This document shows positions 54,534 to 63,766 of a stretch of DNA of 64,000 nucleotides, in pieces. The notes under the pieces are model-generated. The model worked only from the letters and a program-made list of their open reading frames with translations, had not been told where the DNA came from and ran no database searches. A program made the translations under genes and the position numbers. The DNA comes from Roseibacillus sp. (lineage in GTDB: Bacteria; Verrucomicrobiota; Verrucomicrobiia; Verrucomicrobiales; Akkermansiaceae), in NCBI GenBank assembly GCA_029242545.1, contig JAQWTV010000028.1, positions 1 through 64,000 of the forward strand, in the 5' to 3' direction. Each line of letters opens with the position of its first letter. The first letter of the stretch is position 1.

Positions 54534-56288
54534 ATGCGCAGTATTTTTCTCGCCCTAACAGTCGTCGCCGCCTACGCCCTGCTTCGCGGCTGGCCAGGAG
54601 AACTGCATCCTGTCCTTCGGAACTGCCTGGCAGTTCTCGTCCTCGTTCTGGGAATTGGCCTTTGGCAACATCGTTCACGGCCAGCAGGCAGTGTTGCCCG
54701 GTCTCTCAGACGGCCTTCATGGTCCGACTACCTAGCTGTCGGACTCGGAGTCTTGAGTATCGAGTGCCTCTTCCTGTGCTTTCTGACTGTGATTCCCTCC
54801 CACGCCGAAGCCCTCTCGATGCGTGTTTCAGAGGCCATCTCCGCTCAGGGAGGTGATCCCATTCAGCCTGAATCCGACAAGAGCTCGTCCACACACGGGA
54901 GTAGCATTTCCGGGAACTGGCTCTGGGACACGAGGGGTCGCCGGCCTCTCCCTCTCACCAGCAATGCCCGCCCATCGAGCAAGCCTGAAATTTTTTTCCG
55001 CCCCCGGGACCCTTTAACAACTGGATCCCTGCTCCGCAGCGGCGCTTACCTTCGGGCCTTTGCATTGGAAAGATTTGATGACGCTACGTGGACTCCCATC
55101 GGAATGCCTGCTGCGCGGCTGCTCCCCGACGAGGGGGGCAGGGTCAATCTGCCCCAGCCAGAAACCCGGCCCGGCCCGGTATTACGGGGGGAAATAATCC
55201 AAGCATCTCATCCCCGCGGAGAAGATCTCTTCACTGCCCCACAAGGAGCGTTCCAAGGCTGGGTCCCTCAGCTTCGCCGGGTAGACCCCGGGATTTTCCG
55301 CCTCAACCCAGCAAAAAACGCTGAGAAGGGCTACACTTACGAGGTTGCAGCGAAAACCGTCACTCTCACAGGCCTCCTTGAATCCGGCCAGCTCCCAAAC
55401 CTGAAATTCCCCTCTCTGCCCGAGGACTCTCCCCGCCTGCAGCTCCCGTCCAACGAAGAGCTCCGAGACGAAATCATCAATCTCTCCAGTAAGACGCTCG
55501 GCGACGCCGCCTCGCGACTGGTTGGACTCCGGACCCTTCTCAGGAATAATTTTCAGTACTCCCTGGATATAGAAAATCCCCAGGGAATTGATCCCGTTCT
55601 AAATTTCATCCGTGACGAGAAGCGAGGCCATTGCGAGTTCTTTGCTACCGCGGGCGCTCTCCTCTGTAGAGCCCTGAACATCCCCTCTCGTATTGCCTAC
55701 GGTTGGAGTGGGGGCAAGTGGTACGAGGGGCCGGGCTACATGATGTTCCGCGCCAGTGAGGCCCACGCTTGGACCGAAATTTATGTGGAGGGAGTAGGCT
55801 GGGTTGTATTCGACACCACGCCTCCTGGAGCGAGAAACCCGATTGATATCGCCGACTCCAACGAACAGTTGCCACTGACAGAAAACGGACAGGCCGATTT
55901 GGACTCTTCCGCCGCCGCCTTGGAACGCACCGGAAGCCTCTGGACCTATCTCGCCCTCAGCGTAGGACTCGGTTTCCTCCCGCTCTGTCTCATGCTGCTT
56001 CGCCTTCGGCGGAGATCACCAGAGAAAATGCGGATAGTTCCCGAGGGCCTTCTTCCAAACGCGCCGGGTTATCTCACCAGATTCAGGCATGCTTGCAGGG
56101 AGCACGGCTATCCCATGCCTGCCAGCCGTACGCTGCGTCAGCAGTTGCGCTCCCTTGCGCAAAATCACCGGAAACCCGACTTCGCGGATGAGCTCCTGCA
56201 GTATCATTATTCCATCACGTATGGGAATGATCCTCCTTGCAAGAAGCGGGAGTCCGCTCTCACAAAGGCAATCAAGCTCTGGACCTGA
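54534..56288 (+). CDS. Transglutaminase-like membrane protein (TgpA type)
   Basis: A 584-residue membrane protein. Transmembrane helices lie near 5-20, 28-45, 67-88 and 468-490. Between them is a periplasmic transglutaminase-like domain with catalytic residues Cys367 (GHCEFFATAG), His411 (EAHAWTEIY) and Asp427 (VFDTTPP). A C-terminal cytoplasmic tail (~500-584) follows. In Pseudomonas the homologue TgpA is needed for viability, and the family is linked to MoxR/DUF58 genes. It is the third gene of this operon. Fewer N-terminal helices are present than in TgpA. Confidence 0.92.
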   Translation: MRSIFLALTVVAAYALLRGWPGELHPVLRNCLAVLVLVLGIGLWQHRSRPAGSVARSLRRPSWSDYLAVGLGVLSIECLFLCFLTVIPSHAEALSMRVSEAISAQGGDPIQPESDKSSSTHGSSISGNWLWDTRGRRPLPLTSNARPSSKPEIFFRPRDPLTTGSLLRSGAYLRAFALERFDDATWTPIGMPAARLLPDEGGRVNLPQPETRPGPVLRGEIIQASHPRGEDLFTAPQGAFQGWVPQLRRVDPGIFRLNPAKNAEKGYTYEVAAKTVTLTGLLESGQLPNLKFPSLPEDSPRLQLPSNEELRDEIINLSSKTLGDAASRLVGLRTLLRNNFQYSLDIENPQGIDPVLNFIRDEKRGHCEFFATAGALLCRALNIPSRIAYGWSGGKWYEGPGYMMFRASEAHAWTEIYVEGVGWVVFDTTPPGARNPIDIADSNEQLPLTENGQADLDSSAAALERTGSLWTYLALSVGLGFLPLCLMLLRLRRRSPEKMRIVPEGLLPNAPGYLTRFRHACREHGYPMPASRTLRQQLRSLAQNHRKPDFADELLQYHYSITYGNDPPCKKRESALTKAIKLWT

Positions 56289-56365
56289 GCTCCTGTCCAC
56301 GCGCTTGGCAAATCGATCAAACCAACTTTGTCAACATTCCCCCCGTATTGACTGAGCGCAATTCT

Positions 56366-57034
56366 TTAGCCTCTCCCCGCGGCGTCTTTTGGTTGGGTGA
56401 TGTGGGGAGGACGCAAATAAAAAGGCTGGGGGGGCACTCTTGTCAGTGCCTCTTGCTCTTCTGGGTCCCAGTCCAGCCAGGACTCCAGGAGGAGAGCCGC
56501 TGAAGGGACCTCGGAGAGAACCTCGCATTCGCTCAGCCCGAGGCGGCTAACTTCATCCAAGGTCACCAGAGTCCGCCCGCGCTCTACTGCCACTCGGACA
56601 CTCGCTTCGAATTGGCAGTGTTCCAACAGAGCCGGGGCTCCCATAATCCTCCCGCCATCAAGGTCGATGGTGAAAAATGTCCCTCGCCGCGCATCCCCGA
56701 GGACCACACACCGGCCTCCAGACCGAACCGTAGGAAGACCCTCAAGAGAAGGAATCCCGACCGTAGGACACTGATGGACGACTCCAATACCCTGACCCGC
56801 AGCAATTCCCACCCGTGCGCCATTGTAACTCCCAGGCCCGGTCCCGACGACAACCAGCTCTATCCTGCTCTCTCCAACGAGATCCAAAATCTTGGAGAGG
56901 GGCTCCATTAGAAGCTCCGAGGGTCGCCTGAATGGCTCAAATCCCTCACTTCGGACGACCTCTCTCCCCCTTGCGAGGGCCACCGATCCCCGGGTAGCAC
57001 TTGTCTCTATCGCGATCGTATAACCCGCTCCCAC
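56366..57034 (-). CDS. tsaB: tRNA threonylcarbamoyladenosine synthesis protein TsaB
   Basis: A partner of TsaD/TsaE in making t6A37 on ANN-decoding tRNAs. VVGTGPGSYNGARVGIAAGQ is the diagnostic glycine-rich motif, and the ASKHA N-terminus is YTIAIETSATRGSVALARG. The C-terminal PFYLRPPHITQPK is typical. GTG at 57034 gives 222 residues, near the usual ~230; the open frame to 57172 adds an unconserved N-terminus. It is divergent from citrate synthase and convergent with the transglutaminase gene. Confidence 0.92.
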   Translation of the reverse strand: MGAGYTIAIETSATRGSVALARGREVVRSEGFEPFRRPSELLMEPLSKILDLVGESRIELVVVGTGPGSYNGARVGIAAGQGIGVVHQCPTVGIPSLEGLPTVRSGGRCVVLGDARRGTFFTIDLDGGRIMGAPALLEHCQFEASVRVAVERGRTLVTLDEVSRLGLSECEVLSEVPSAALLLESWLDWDPEEQEALTRVPPQPFYLRPPHITQPKDAAGRG

Positions 57035-57193
57035 GCCCTGATGGTAGACTTCCCCGGAAAGTCTCCAATCAAGAAACGATTCGAAATCTTCATCTATTAC
57101 ATCTTGCGCGTTACGGTCTGGACCGCTTTTTTCTCGGAGCGCATCGTCCCGTTCCGGGAAAATGCCATACATTTTCTATCCCCTATTTGATCC

Positions 57194-58324
57194 GTGTCCG
57201 ATTACGCCAAAGGCCTCGAAGGAGTTACCGCCAATGAATCTGTGCTTTCAAACGTCGAAGGCCTTGAGGGTCGCCTCTCCTACCTCGGCTATCATATCGA
57301 TGATCTCGTAGAGCACTGTTGCTATGAAGAAGTAGTCTACCTTCTCTATCATCGGAAACTGCCAACGCTTTCTGAACTGGATGCGTTTAAAAAGGACCTG
57401 GCCAGCCGGCGGGCGATTCCTCAGGGAGTCATCGATTACCTCAAGGCTGCGCCGAGAGACGCTGGGCCCATGGATGTCCTACGAACTGCGGTCTCTATGC
57501 TTGGGCTTTACGACGACCGGGCAAAAATCGGCGAGCCCGATCATGCTGCCAATAGGGAGGTCGCTACCGCCCTGTGCGCTCAGGTAGGGACCATCGTCGC
57601 TTACTTCCATCGTGCCCGGCAGGGACTTGAACTTCCTCCCATTCGTGAAGACCTCTCGGAAGCAGGTCATTTTATCTATCTTTACACCGGAGAAGAACCC
57701 GGAGAGCAGGCCACCAGAACTCTCGATGTGGCCTACATCCTGCACGCCGACCATGGAATGAACGCCTCTACGTTCTCGGCCCGCGTCACTGTCGCGACCC
57801 TCTCGGATTTCTACTCCGCCATCACATCCGCGATTGGCACGTTAAAGGGCCCTCTCCACGGAGGCGCGAATGAAGGCGTCATTAAAATGCTCGAAGAGAT
57901 CGGGTCGGTGGACAAGGTCGATGCCTACATCGAAGACGCCCTTGCAAACAAACGCAAGATCATGGGTATTGGCCACAGAATCTACAAGGTTCTGGATCCG
58001 CGTGCTCCTCATCTGAAGCGCATGGCCCGCAAGCTAACTGAGGAACTTGGAGAGCCAAAGTGGGTGCAAATGTCGGAGCGGATCGCTCAGTTGATGGAGG
58101 AGCGAAAGGGGTTGAATGCGAACGTCGACTTCTACTCCGCCACGGTTTACTACTCGCTGGGACTCCCAACCGACCTCTTTACTCCTATCTTTGCCATCGC
58201 CCGAACCAGCGGATGGACCGCACAGGTCATGGAGCAGCTCGAAGACAATCGCCTTTACCGGCCTCTCACTGAGTATGTCGGGCCCCAGGAACTTTCCCCG
58301 GTCCCTGCAATCTCCGAACGTTAG
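57194..58324 (+). CDS. gltA: Citrate synthase
   Basis: Condenses oxaloacetate and acetyl-CoA to citrate, entering the TCA cycle. LHGGANEGV with His222, GIGHRIYKVLDPRAP with His261 and NVDFYSATVYY with Asp312 are the catalytic triad. HADHGMNAS is the expected substrate-site motif. The length, 376 residues, fits the short (Gram-positive/methylcitrate-synthase-like) citrate synthases, so 2-methylcitrate synthase is an alternative. The start is a GTG at 57194. The stop overlaps the stop of the convergent TSUP gene by 4 bases (TTAG). Confidence 0.93.
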   Translation: MSDYAKGLEGVTANESVLSNVEGLEGRLSYLGYHIDDLVEHCCYEEVVYLLYHRKLPTLSELDAFKKDLASRRAIPQGVIDYLKAAPRDAGPMDVLRTAVSMLGLYDDRAKIGEPDHAANREVATALCAQVGTIVAYFHRARQGLELPPIREDLSEAGHFIYLYTGEEPGEQATRTLDVAYILHADHGMNASTFSARVTVATLSDFYSAITSAIGTLKGPLHGGANEGVIKMLEEIGSVDKVDAYIEDALANKRKIMGIGHRIYKVLDPRAPHLKRMARKLTEELGEPKWVQMSERIAQLMEERKGLNANVDFYSATVYYSLGLPTDLFTPIFAIARTSGWTAQVMEQLEDNRLYRPLTEYVGPQELSPVPAISER

Positions 58325-58692
58325 GCAGTCTTCAGCATCAGCATCCGCGCTCCGACGAGAATAAGGAGTATCCCAAATATCCTGGTGAGTTGCTGGTTAC
58401 TCATGCTTCTCATGAGCTCCGTTCCGTACCACGCCGCTACCGCCGCTCCGACCGCTGTGCAAGCGACCAACCTCCAGTCAATCAGGTCACTTTTTCTAAG
58501 GACGTGATTTGCTGTTCCGGCGAGTGCGGTCACCACCACGACTGCGAGGGATGTCGCAACTGCGTGCTTCTGGCCCATCCCGAGAGCGAGGACGAAAGCG
58601 GGAACCATGAGAATTCCCCCACCCACTCCGCAAAGAGCTCCAACCAATCCTGCGGCCAATCCCACGACAAGCCCTGTTATGACGATTTTCAC
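58321..58692 (-). CDS. Half-size TSUP (TauE/SafE-like) membrane protein
   Basis: A 123-residue membrane protein of the TSUP family (sulfite/sulfonate exporters). It begins VVGLAAGLVGALCGVGGGIL, the canonical glycine-rich repeat, and has about four transmembrane helices (GLVVGLAAGLVGALCGVGGG; HAVATSLAVVVVTALAG; LVACTAVGAAVAAWYG; IFGILLILVGARMLML). The usual length is ~250 with two such repeats, so this is one repeat only and may work as a dimer. It ends convergently with citrate synthase with overlapping stop codons. Confidence 0.88.
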   Translation of the reverse strand: MKIVITGLVVGLAAGLVGALCGVGGGILMVPAFVLALGMGQKHAVATSLAVVVVTALAGTANHVLRKSDLIDWRLVACTAVGAAVAAWYGTELMRSMSNQQLTRIFGILLILVGARMLMLKTA

Positions 58693-58754
58693 TCCCTCAG
58701 GGCAACACGGCAGGCCCGTTTATCAAGAACACGTTTTCAGGGCCCGCCTCTTCT

Positions 58755-59882
58755 TCATGCGCTCTTACGCGAGCGGCTCTTGCCAATCCCCATGGTAAGT
58801 TCCGCGACTAAACGGTGAAGAACCATACGAGGGTCTAACTGGGTAGTGACAAGGGACTTATCCGCATTCAGGGCTGATTCCAGCGCTCGTTTCATCTCCT
58901 CAACCGTTACTTGTCCCGCTTTGCGGGCCGCGAAGAAAAGACCCCAGGCATTGACGCTTCCACTCTTTGTGCGGGGCAACCATGCAATATCTCCATCCGG
59001 AAGCTGATTCAGGGCGGAGGTGAAGGAGCGCCCGTTGTGCGTGGGCAGCCCTGGATGGGAATCGAGGAGGACCCGCGCCATAAATAAATTGCGAATGGTG
59101 GGGATGATCGCCGCTCGCATCAGCCCGATGGCGCTCTCCCCTTTCTCCAACTGGGCATCAACCAGAGAGATCGCCCGTGCCGTATCCCGGCTCTCAAGAG
59201 CCCTGCCTATTTCCCAGACGACTCCCTTGCGACTCAGGGGTACAATCAGGCGGACATCCTGCAATTCGATAAGTCTCCTGTCCCCAAGGTAAAGACTGAG
59301 CTTCTCCAGCTCATTACCAATCTGACGAGTCTCTTCACCAGCCATCTGAACGAACAGGTCCAATGCCTCGTGCTCGAATGCGAGTTCCAGCTCCTTCGCT
59401 CGGGTGGTCACCAGCAACGCTACCTCATCCTCCCAGCCGTCCTTAGAGACATCGATTTTATCGAAGGTCGCAACCTCTCCATTTTTCTGCAGCCATTTGT
59501 AAAACCCGCGGCGCTTGTCGATCGCCACTGCACTGATAAGAAACGTTACCTCGTTCCCAATGCCCGCCTTCAAGACCTCAAGCAGGTCCTCCACTCCCTC
59601 CTTGGCCCTTTCCGACCCACCGGTTCGGTCATCAGCCAGAAAATTTGCACCCTTGAGCCATACGATCTTATCGGCTCCAAAGAACCCGACGGTTTGCAAT
59701 GCCTCAATCGTCCTCGCGCAGGCACGGTAGGCTTCCTCCGCATTCGCTGCGGTCCCCTCGATCACATCGTTCGTGAACTCCTCTGCCTCTCCGACGGGCT
59801 TAAGCTCATTGAAAAGCGCAAGCGCCTCCTCTGACACCCTGCCCTCATCGGTTCCAATGACAGCATGAACCGGCCCTGACAT
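58755..59882 (-). CDS. holA: DNA polymerase III subunit delta (HolA)
   Basis: A clamp-loader subunit that opens the beta clamp for replication. The protein shows the HolA pattern: LQTVGFFGADKIVWLKGANF, LLEVLKAGIGNEVTFLISAV, ELELAFEHEALDLFVQMAGE, RQIGNELEKLSLYL and ESRDTARAISLVDAQLEKGE. Length (375 aa) is close to E. coli HolA. ATG at 59882 is used; a GTG six bases earlier is possible. It lies alone upstream of the TSUP gene on the same strand. Confidence 0.9.
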   Translation of the reverse strand: MSGPVHAVIGTDEGRVSEEALALFNELKPVGEAEEFTNDVIEGTAANAEEAYRACARTIEALQTVGFFGADKIVWLKGANFLADDRTGGSERAKEGVEDLLEVLKAGIGNEVTFLISAVAIDKRRGFYKWLQKNGEVATFDKIDVSKDGWEDEVALLVTTRAKELELAFEHEALDLFVQMAGEETRQIGNELEKLSLYLGDRRLIELQDVRLIVPLSRKGVVWEIGRALESRDTARAISLVDAQLEKGESAIGLMRAAIIPTIRNLFMARVLLDSHPGLPTHNGRSFTSALNQLPDGDIAWLPRTKSGSVNAWGLFFAARKAGQVTVEEMKRALESALNADKSLVTTQLDPRMVLHRLVAELTMGIGKSRSRKSA

Positions 59883-60074
59883 GGGCACAGCCTAGGCTGC
59901 CCGACGGCACCCCAGCAAGCACACACGAGAATCAAGGCGATCAGCCATAAAAATTTGGACAGCTTGAATACGTATCAATAGGAACCATATCTACTCGCCC
60001 TAATTGGAACATAATCTGCTCATATTCTGATTCACACCCTAACAAATTTGGGTTAAACCCCTGTAGTAACCCTT

Positions 60075-60773
60075 ATGAAACTGCTATCCTTACTAGCTCT
60101 CTGCGCCACCCTTGCCATCCCCTCACATGGGGCGCTAATCATCACGGGAGTATTCGATGGGCCGCTACCAGGTGGAGATCCCAAAGGAGTTGAGCTGTTT
60201 GCCACATCGGCTGTACCCGACCTCTCAAACTTCGCCCTTGGTGTCGCGAACAATGGTGGAGGAACTGATGGCGTTGAGACCATTCTTCCAAGTCAATCCC
60301 TTGCGGCCGGAAGTTTTTTCTTCGTAGCTACTGAGGATACGGATTTCGCTTCATGGTTTGGCATTGCGCCAGGTCATGTTGGAGGAAATGGGATCAACCA
60401 TAATGGTGACGACGCGATCGAGCTCTTCTTTGACGCGACGGGATCGTTCGCAGGGGATGAGGCCGTCATCGATGTCTTCGGCGACATCAATACCGACGGA
60501 ACCGGCACGGCATGGGACACTGTAGACGGATGGTCTTACAGGAATGATGGAGTTCTCGCCAATGGCGGGACGTTCGATGCCAGCAATTGGACATTCTCTG
60601 GTCCCAACGCTTGGGATGGCGATGACAATTTTGACGGGGGGAGTGATAACGGGACCAACCTCACCGCTACGCCACCGTTTCCCACTGGAACCTTTCAGAT
60701 CCCAGAGCCGACCTCAACTCTGCTTGGAGCCATTGGTCTCGGTCTTTTGTGTTTCCTCCGGAGGAAGCCCTGA
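60075..60773 (+). CDS. PEP-CTERM exported protein with a lamin-tail-like domain
   Basis: A 232-residue exported protein. MKLLSLLALCATLAIPSHGA is the signal peptide. The core (LIITGVFDGPLPGGDPKGVE ... LFATSAVPDLSNFALGVANN ... FFFVATEDTDFASWF ... DAIELFFD ... VIDVFGD) resembles lamin-tail (LTD) beta-sandwiches with a Gly/Asp-rich surface. The C-terminus carries the PEP-CTERM tag: IPEPTSTLLG, helix AIGLGLLCFL, then RRKP. It is the second such protein in the window (the first is at 6325). It ends 9 bases from the convergent tadA. No exosortase is nearby. Confidence 0.85.
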   Translation: MKLLSLLALCATLAIPSHGALIITGVFDGPLPGGDPKGVELFATSAVPDLSNFALGVANNGGGTDGVETILPSQSLAAGSFFFVATEDTDFASWFGIAPGHVGGNGINHNGDDAIELFFDATGSFAGDEAVIDVFGDINTDGTGTAWDTVDGWSYRNDGVLANGGTFDASNWTFSGPNAWDGDDNFDGGSDNGTNLTATPPFPTGTFQIPEPTSTLLGAIGLGLLCFLRRKP

Positions 60774-60782
60774 TCGAACAGT

Positions 60783-61322
60783 TTACGGTGATTCCAACAG
60801 AGGGGCATCAGGCCCCGAATCCCGGTGTCTCCTGGCCGCTGTTTTCGCTCTGGCCTCCCGGAAGAAGCGCTGAAGGAGCTCTACACATTCATCTTCGAGC
60901 ACCCCCCCGGTCGCCTCACAGCGGTGATTCAGAGGAGGGTTCGACTCCAGAAGGTTGATCCAGCCCCCTGCAGCTCCCGCCTTCAGATCAGGGCACCCGA
61001 ACACCACCCGCTCCGGGCGACAGTGAACGATAGCTCCCGCACACATCGGACACGGCTCCTTGGTCACGTAGAGAATACACTTCTCCAAGCGCCAGTCTTC
61101 CAATCTGTTCTGAGCTGCCGTTAGCGCCAGCATTTCCGCGTGAGCTGTGGCGTCACGAAGGGTCTCAACCTGATTCCATCCCCGAGCGATTATCTCTCCC
61201 TCTCGCACCACCACGGCCCCAATAGGCACTTCTTCAGCCGCATAGGCCTTGTGGGCCTCTCGCAAGGCCTGCCCCATGAAATAGGCATCGCTGGCGAGGT
61301 CGATAATCAGGTCTTCACTCAC
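60783..61322 (-). CDS. tadA: tRNA-specific adenosine deaminase TadA
   Basis: Deaminates A34 to inosine in tRNA-Arg(ACG). HAEMLAL with zinc ligand His61 and proton-shuttle Glu63, and PCPMCAGAIVHCRPERVVFG with Cys91 and Cys94, are the family signature. NQVETLRDATAHAE is characteristic. Length is 179 aa, slightly longer than E. coli TadA at the basic, Arg/Pro-rich C-terminus. It is convergent with the PEP-CTERM gene. Confidence 0.93.
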   Translation of the reverse strand: MSEDLIIDLASDAYFMGQALREAHKAYAAEEVPIGAVVVREGEIIARGWNQVETLRDATAHAEMLALTAAQNRLEDWRLEKCILYVTKEPCPMCAGAIVHCRPERVVFGCPDLKAGAAGGWINLLESNPPLNHRCEATGGVLEDECVELLQRFFREARAKTAARRHRDSGPDAPLLESP

Positions 61323-61452
61323 TCACAAGAGGCAAGCACAATGACGGGAGTAGCCAAATCACGAAATTCTCCACTCCACAAATCTTAGGGCTCGCCAACT
61401 GTGAAAGACTGGGAAGTCTTGAAAAGTAGCGCTGGCCAGTTAAAAAGAAGAC

Positions 61453-62127
61453 GTGAAGAACTGGAGCAACGCCGACCGGATCGTCGCGCCCTCCGTCCTG
61501 GCTGCAGACTTTTCCCGAATTGCGGAGGAATGTTCGAGGGCGATCACTGCTGGGGCAGACTGGCTGCACCTCGACGTCATGGACGGGCATTTCGTTGAGA
61601 ACATCTCCTTCGGACCTGCAATGGTGGAAGCGATTCACGCAACCAATGACATTTTCCTCGATGTCCATCTGATGATCGAGAAGCCTGACCATTACATCCC
61701 AAGGTTTCTCGAAGCGGGGGCGGACCTGATCTCCGTTCACGCCGAGCCGGAGGCTTGCCACGAGGTCGCTCGCACCTTGGAGATAATCAGCGATGGGGGG
61801 TGCAAACCCGGGATCGCTCTGAACCCGGCCACCCCTCTGGAAGCAGTGGAACCTTATCTTGATCAGGTCGACTTACTTCTGGTCATGACTGTAGTCCCCG
61901 GGTTCGGGGGACAGGCATTCATGCCAGAAGTCCTGCCCAAGGTGGAAAAGGCGGTCCAGATCAGGGAGAAGCATTCCCTCTCTTTTCATATTGAGGTCGA
62001 TGGCGGGATCGATCCACAGACCGCCCCTGCGGCTACCGCTGCGGGAGCAAACGTGCTGGTAGCAGGCTCCTCGACATTCAAGGCTCCTGATATTGGCAAC
62101 GCGATCCGTGCCATCCGGGAGGCCTGA
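61453..62127 (+). CDS. rpe: Ribulose-phosphate 3-epimerase
   Basis: Interconverts ribulose-5-phosphate and xylulose-5-phosphate in the pentose phosphate pathway. VAPSVLAADFSRIAEE, ADWLHLDVMDGHFVENISFG, DVHLMIEKP, VMTVVPGFGGQAFMPEVLPK and HIEVDGGIDPQTAP are the canonical TIM-barrel motifs with metal ligands and catalytic Asp residues. The start is a GTG at 61453, giving 224 residues, the usual length. It is a single gene between tadA (divergent) and the sulfatase. Confidence 0.96.
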   Translation: MKNWSNADRIVAPSVLAADFSRIAEECSRAITAGADWLHLDVMDGHFVENISFGPAMVEAIHATNDIFLDVHLMIEKPDHYIPRFLEAGADLISVHAEPEACHEVARTLEIISDGGCKPGIALNPATPLEAVEPYLDQVDLLLVMTVVPGFGGQAFMPEVLPKVEKAVQIREKHSLSFHIEVDGGIDPQTAPAATAAGANVLVAGSSTFKAPDIGNAIRAIREA

Positions 62128-62240
62128 CGCCTTCGTTTCTCTCGAGGACAACCCTCCCCATAAGACCACCACGAATCCGCCGTAGCGGCTGACGTGACTT
62201 TTGCTGGTGGGAGCCTTGTAACCCCCGCTAAATTTAATCC

Positions 62241-63740
62241 ATGCTACCTCGTTTCCGAATTTCGATTGCTCTCGGCCTTGCACTACTGATGCTGGACCCG
62301 GCAAGTGCCCGGGCGGACGACACCCCCACAGGCCATCCCAATATCCTCCTTCTTCTCGTTGATGATTTGAAGCCTGCCTTGGGCTGCTACGGCGACCCGT
62401 ACGCCAAGACCCCCCATCTAGATCAACTGGCCGCTCGAGGCCTGAGATTTGACCTCGCCTACTGCAATCAGGCGGTTTGCGCTCCATCACGATTTACCCT
62501 GATGCTGGGAGCCCATTCCACCGCCACTGGACTCTACGGACTCGGCCATAAGCTGCGACGTTCCATGCCAGAGGCCGTTACCATGCCCCAGTTCTTTGCC
62601 CAACATGGCTATCACACTGAATCGATGGGTAAAATTTTTCATATCGGCCACGGGAATGAAGGAGACCCGGAATCCTTCAGTGTCCCGCATTTCCACGACA
62701 AGGTGATCGAGTATCTCGACCCCGCCAGTACGGAAGGGGGAAAGCTCACCCGGGAAGAAGCCTACTTCACCAATCAGAAGCTCGACCAGATTCGCTCTCT
62801 CCCGCGAGGGGCCGCTTTTGAAGCTACCAATTCCCGTGATGAGGACTATGCCGATGGAAGAGTTGCGGCAGAGGCCATCAAGCGGCTTCGGGTTGCCAAG
62901 ACCCGTAAGGGTCCATTTTTCATGGCCGTCGGTTTTGTCCGCCCCCACCTCCCCTTCAGTGCTCCACAGAGATACTGGGACCTTCACGATCCTTCCAAGT
63001 TTCCCCTCTCTCCCTTTCCGGACCATCCCAAGGGCTCCCCGGGAATCGCTCATAAACGCGCTGGAGAAATTGCCATGTATTCTCCAGTTCCTCCAAAAAA
63101 TGAGGACTACACAGAAAAACTGAAACGCCAGCTCGTTCACGGTTATTACGCGAGTGTCAGCTATATGGACGCACAAATCGGAAAAGTGATGACAGAGCTC
63201 GATCGCCTCCGCCTCGACAGCAACACCATCGTCGTGCTCTGGGGAGACCATGGCTTCCACCTTGGAGATCTTGGTATCTGGACCAAGCACACGAACTACG
63301 AGCAAGCCAACCGGATCCCCCTCGTTATTGTTGCACCGGGTGTGACGGCGAAAGGCGGCTCCACCAGACAATTGGCGGAAAGCGTGGACCTGTTTCCGAC
63401 CCTTGCCGAACTCAGTGGCCTGCCCCAGCCAGAAGTCCCCCAGCCGATGAGCGGCAAAAGCCTCCTCCCGGTTCTCAAGGACCCCGAAGTACGAGTGCGG
63501 GACCATGCCTTCCACTGCTACCCACGAAGGGGGGGAGTCATAGGCAGGGCCATCAGGACGGAGCGATATCGAATGGTCGAATGGAAAAAGCCCGGGGCTC
63601 CAGCCAAGACCGCCCAATTCGAACTCTACGATTATGGAGAAAGCTCCGTGGAGCAGCTAAACCTTGCAAAAGAAAGGCCGGGAATCCTTGCCGAGATGAA
63701 AGGAATACTCGCCCGCTACCCGGAAGCGAAACGGCGTTAA
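62241..63740 (+). CDS. Exported sulfatase, iduronate-2-sulfatase-like
   Basis: Hydrolyses sulfate esters from sulfated glycans. MLPRFRISIALGLALLMLDP with cleavage near ARADD gives export. NILLLLVDDLKPALGCYGD contains the metal-binding Asp pair, and CAPSR (80-84) is the formylglycine site, so Cys80 must be modified by a formylglycine-generating enzyme. LWGDHGFHLGDLGIWTKHTN and PLVIVAPGV match the iduronate-2-sulfatase group. Length is 499 aa, normal. Neither a formylglycine-generating enzyme nor a cluster of other sulfatases lies in the window. Confidence 0.93.
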   Translation: MLPRFRISIALGLALLMLDPASARADDTPTGHPNILLLLVDDLKPALGCYGDPYAKTPHLDQLAARGLRFDLAYCNQAVCAPSRFTLMLGAHSTATGLYGLGHKLRRSMPEAVTMPQFFAQHGYHTESMGKIFHIGHGNEGDPESFSVPHFHDKVIEYLDPASTEGGKLTREEAYFTNQKLDQIRSLPRGAAFEATNSRDEDYADGRVAAEAIKRLRVAKTRKGPFFMAVGFVRPHLPFSAPQRYWDLHDPSKFPLSPFPDHPKGSPGIAHKRAGEIAMYSPVPPKNEDYTEKLKRQLVHGYYASVSYMDAQIGKVMTELDRLRLDSNTIVVLWGDHGFHLGDLGIWTKHTNYEQANRIPLVIVAPGVTAKGGSTRQLAESVDLFPTLAELSGLPQPEVPQPMSGKSLLPVLKDPEVRVRDHAFHCYPRRGGVIGRAIRTERYRMVEWKKPGAPAKTAQFELYDYGESSVEQLNLAKERPGILAEMKGILARYPEAKRR

Positions 63741-63766
63741 CTGCACTGCTCCAGACAGCCCAGCTG

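Noticed and set aside
62487-63617. Long minus-strand frame (376 codons) opposite the sulfatase
   Set aside because: Fully antisense to a well-supported sulfatase with catalytic motifs. The translation shows no known motif; high-GC codon use makes such shadow frames common.
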